This document shows positions 38,455 through 40,620 of a DNA stretch of 40,620 nucleotides, piece by piece. A program made the position numbers and the translations under genes. This DNA is from DASPLX01 sp035627375 (GTDB lineage: Bacteria > Pseudomonadota > Gammaproteobacteria > Burkholderiales > Burkholderiaceae_D), in contig DASPLX010000092.1 of NCBI GenBank assembly GCA_035627375.1, positions 1 to 40,620 on the forward strand. The letters are read 5' to 3'. The notes below the pieces were generated by a model. The model did not search any database. It was not told where the DNA came from and worked only from the letters and a program-made list of their open reading frames with translations. Each line of letters begins with the position of its first letter. The first letter of the stretch is position 1.

Positions 38455-39534
38455 ATGAGCGTGACGACATCTTCCTCTTCCTTCGCCGGCCTCGACCTGC
38501 TGGCCTCGGCCGTGATCGTGCTCGATGCCGGCGGACGCATCGCCTATGCCAATCCGGCGGCTGAGCACATGTTCGAAAGTTCGGCGCGTGCGCTGTCCCA
38601 GCATACCTTGGCGGAGTTGTTCGCCAATGGCGGACTGCTCGAGGCGGTCTGCCGCGAGGCGATGGCCAACCAGTTCGCCGACAAGCGCCAGGACCTGACG
38701 CTCGAGCGCAACGGCCGCGAAGCCCTGCACGTGCATACCATCGTCACCGCGCTCGACCAGTCCGACTTGCCGGTGCTGATCGAGTTTCGCGAAAACGTAC
38801 AGCAGCTCAAGCTCGACCGCGAAGAGCGCATGCTCGACCAGAGCCAGGCCAACAAGGAGTTGATCCGCAATCTCGCGCACGAGATCAAGAACCCCCTGGG
38901 CGGCATCCGCGGCGCCGCGCAATTGCTCGAACTCGAACTGCCGGAGCGCCATCTCAAGGAGCTGCGCGAATACACCCAGGTCATCATCAAGGAAGCCGAC
39001 CGCCTGCAGACGCTGGTCGACCGCCTGCTGGCGCCGCACAAGAAGCCGCATATCGTCGGCGACGTCAACATCCACGAAGTCTGCGAGCGCGTGCGCAGCC
39101 TGATCATGGCCGAATTCCCGAACGGTTTGACGATCAAGCGCGATTACGACTTGTCGGTGCCGGAATTCCGGGGCGACAAGGAGCAACTGATCCAGGCGGT
39201 GCTCAATATCGCCCACAATGCGGCGCAGGCGCTCGCCGGGCGCATCAGGAACGGCGATGCCGAGATCGTTTTGCAGACGCGCGTCGCGCGGCAGGTGACG
39301 CTGGCCAAGGTGAGGTACCGGCTGGCATTAGACTTGCATATCATCGACAACGGGCCGGGCATCCCGCCGGACATCAAGGATCGCATGTTCTTTCCCCTCG
39401 TGTCGGGGCGCGAGGGCGGCAGCGGGCTCGGGCTCACGCTGGCGCAGACTTTCGTCCAGCAGCACATGGGCGTGATCGAATGCGAGAGCCGCCCGGGATG
39501 CACCGACTTCAGGATTTTGATACCGCTGCCGTGA
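38455..39534 (+). CDS. glnL: Nitrogen regulation sensor histidine kinase NtrB
   Basis: The 359-aa protein starts at ATG 38455; a start at 38362 would overlap the terminator. A PAS domain (~10-115, SAVIVLDAGGRIAYANPAAE) is followed by the HisKA domain with H142 in LAHEIKNPLGGIRGAAQLLE and an ATPase domain (N-box NIAHNAAQA, DNGPGIPPDI, GGSGLGLTLAQ). There is no membrane segment: it is the cytoplasmic kinase/phosphatase of NtrC, steered by the PII protein. The PAS-HisKA layout and the H-box are specific to NtrB. It lies 100 nt upstream of glnG and forms an operon with it. Confidence 0.96.
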   Translation: MSVTTSSSSFAGLDLLASAVIVLDAGGRIAYANPAAEHMFESSARALSQHTLAELFANGGLLEAVCREAMANQFADKRQDLTLERNGREALHVHTIVTALDQSDLPVLIEFRENVQQLKLDREERMLDQSQANKELIRNLAHEIKNPLGGIRGAAQLLELELPERHLKELREYTQVIIKEADRLQTLVDRLLAPHKKPHIVGDVNIHEVCERVRSLIMAEFPNGLTIKRDYDLSVPEFRGDKEQLIQAVLNIAHNAAQALAGRIRNGDAEIVLQTRVARQVTLAKVRYRLALDLHIIDNGPGIPPDIKDRMFFPLVSGREGGSGLGLTLAQTFVQQHMGVIECESRPGCTDFRILIPLP

Positions 39535-39634
39535 GCATCGGGCATGCGATGCACCGTCGCGGCGCAAACGGCGCGACAATACCGATGCGATGCAGCCGTC
39601 GATGAAAGCAGGGCGCGAGGACGACAAGCAGCTT

Positions 39635-40620
39635 ATGAAACCGATCTGGATTGTTGACGACGACGAATCGATACGCTGGGTGCTGCAGAAAGCGCTGGCG
39701 CGCGAGAACCTCGCCACGAGAAGTTTCGCCAATGCGCGCGAAGCCCTGGCCGCGCTCGATACCGGCACGCCGCAGGTGCTGGTGTCGGACATCCGCATGC
39801 CGGGCGAATCCGGGCTCGAGCTGCTGCAGGAAGTCAAGGCGCGGCATCCCGGCCTGCCGGTCATCATCATCACCGCGTTCTCCGATCTGGATTCGGCGGT
39901 CGCCGCCTTTCAAGGCGGCGCCTTCGAATATCTCGCCAAGCCCTTCGACGTGGACAAGGCGGTCGAACTGATCCGCCGCGCGCTCGAGGAAAGCCTGCGC
40001 GAGTCGGATGCCGAGCAGGTGCTGGCCGATACGCCGGAGATCATCGGCCAGGCGCCCGCGATGCAGGATGTGTTCCGCGCCATCGGCCGCCTGTCGCAAT
40101 CGAACGTGACGGTGCTCATCACCGGGGAATCGGGCACCGGCAAGGAGCTCGTCGCGCGTGCCTTGCACAAGCACAGTCCGCGCGCCGGGGCGCCGTTCAT
40201 TGCCCTGAACACGGCGGCGATACCGAAGGACCTGCTGGAGTCCGAATTGTTCGGCCACGAGCGCGGCGCCTTCACCGGCGCCCAGGCGATGCGGCGCGGA
40301 CGCTTCGAACAGGCCGAGAACGGCACGCTGTTCCTCGACGAAATCGGCGACATGCCGTTCGATTTGCAGACGCGCTTGCTGCGCGTGCTTTCCGACGGCA
40401 ATTTCTACCGCGTCGGCGGCCATCAGCCGTTGCGCGCCAATGTGCGCGTGATCGCCGCGACGCACCAGAATCTCGAACAGCGCGTCAAGGACGGGCTGTT
40501 CCGCGAGGACTTGTATCACCGCTTGAACGTGATCCGCCTGCGTTTGCCGAGCCTGCGCGAACGGCGCGAAGACATTCCGGTGCTGACGCGCTACTTCCTG
40601 GCGCAGAGCGCCCGGCAGCT
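39635..40620 (+). CDS. glnG: Nitrogen regulation response regulator NtrC (3' end cut by window)
   Basis: 328 codons are visible; the frame runs off the window, so the C-terminal DNA-binding domain is missing here. The receiver domain begins KPIWIVDDDESIRWVL with the phosphorylated Asp52 in VSDIRMPG. The sigma-54 activation AAA+ domain has Walker A GESGTGKE (~164-171), the sigma-54 contact loop GAFTGA (~211-216) and the FLDEIGDMP Walker B. It activates glnA-type promoters under nitrogen limitation, including the sites at 35897-35943. Start 39635 gives the family N-terminus; in-frame ATGs at 39602 and 39589 are alternatives. Confidence 0.97.
   Translation, partial: MKPIWIVDDDESIRWVLQKALARENLATRSFANAREALAALDTGTPQVLVSDIRMPGESGLELLQEVKARHPGLPVIIITAFSDLDSAVAAFQGGAFEYLAKPFDVDKAVELIRRALEESLRESDAEQVLADTPEIIGQAPAMQDVFRAIGRLSQSNVTVLITGESGTGKELVARALHKHSPRAGAPFIALNTAAIPKDLLESELFGHERGAFTGAQAMRRGRFEQAENGTLFLDEIGDMPFDLQTRLLRVLSDGNFYRVGGHQPLRANVRVIAATHQNLEQRVKDGLFREDLYHRLNVIRLRLPSLRERREDIPVLTRYFLAQSARQ

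Noticed and set aside
1..40620. CRISPR arrays, rRNA genes, insertion sequences, phage genes and attachment sites.
   Set aside because: No regularly spaced repeats, transposase, integrase or phage structural motifs were seen.

Overview
The window looks like a chromosomal segment of a betaproteobacterium, most likely order Burkholderiales and probably an Oxalobacteraceae/Herbaspirillum-like lineage. The grounds are the high GC content, a beta-type nitrogen regulon (glnA-glnL-glnG), a caa3-type cytochrome c oxidase cluster, split short-chain chromate transporter genes, and many small proteins of a kind common in that group. All assignments come from reading translations and motifs; no database search was run.

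Layout. (1) 1-1072, minus strand: four tandem small genes whose products share an exactly aligned 26-residue N-terminus ending in Gly-Gly. They look like double-glycine leader peptides, and the leftmost runs off the window edge. (2) 1446-5166, plus strand: a membrane-anchored Ser/Thr kinase with a DUF4384-like extracytoplasmic part, a periplasmic amino-acid-type binding protein, and a protein with a GspE/MshE-N-like start. (3) 5195-10491, minus strand: a caa3-type oxidase operon (membrane protein, ctaC with fused cytochrome c, ctaD, two subunit III homologues, subunit IV). (4) 10767-15029: tRNA-Ser(GGA), DUF2237, a chromate transporter pair, a candidate small RNA, a diguanylate cyclase, a perfect 18-bp inverted repeat and a second periplasmic binding protein. 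(5) 15486-21157: a circularly permuted CaiB/BaiF-type CoA-transferase, a J-domain protein, a small HTH regulator, an SRAP (YedK) protein, and a divergent LysR/EamA pair. (6) 21177-27352: an island of short, mostly unrecognised genes with three candidate CU-rich small RNAs and a paralogue of the HTH regulator. (7) 27650-31676: a GH1-RmlD fusion followed by a GH2 glycosidase. (8) 31800-40620: prfC, a hemerythrin-like helical protein, a TAXI-type binding protein, and the nitrogen regulon glnA-(DUF4124)-glnL-glnG. The last gene is cut by the window end, and glnA has a visible sigma-54 promoter and NtrC sites.

Two candidates for something new stand out. One is the double-glycine peptide array beside the receptor-like kinase. 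The leaders carry hydrophobic residues at -4, -7 and -12 from the GG, as C39 peptidase substrates do, but the cores are unrelated to any bacteriocin I recognise. The other is a group of four short intergenic transcription units, each with a CU-rich (anti-Shine-Dalgarno) tract and its own Rho-independent terminator. Two of them share an identical 10-mer and a downstream heptamer.
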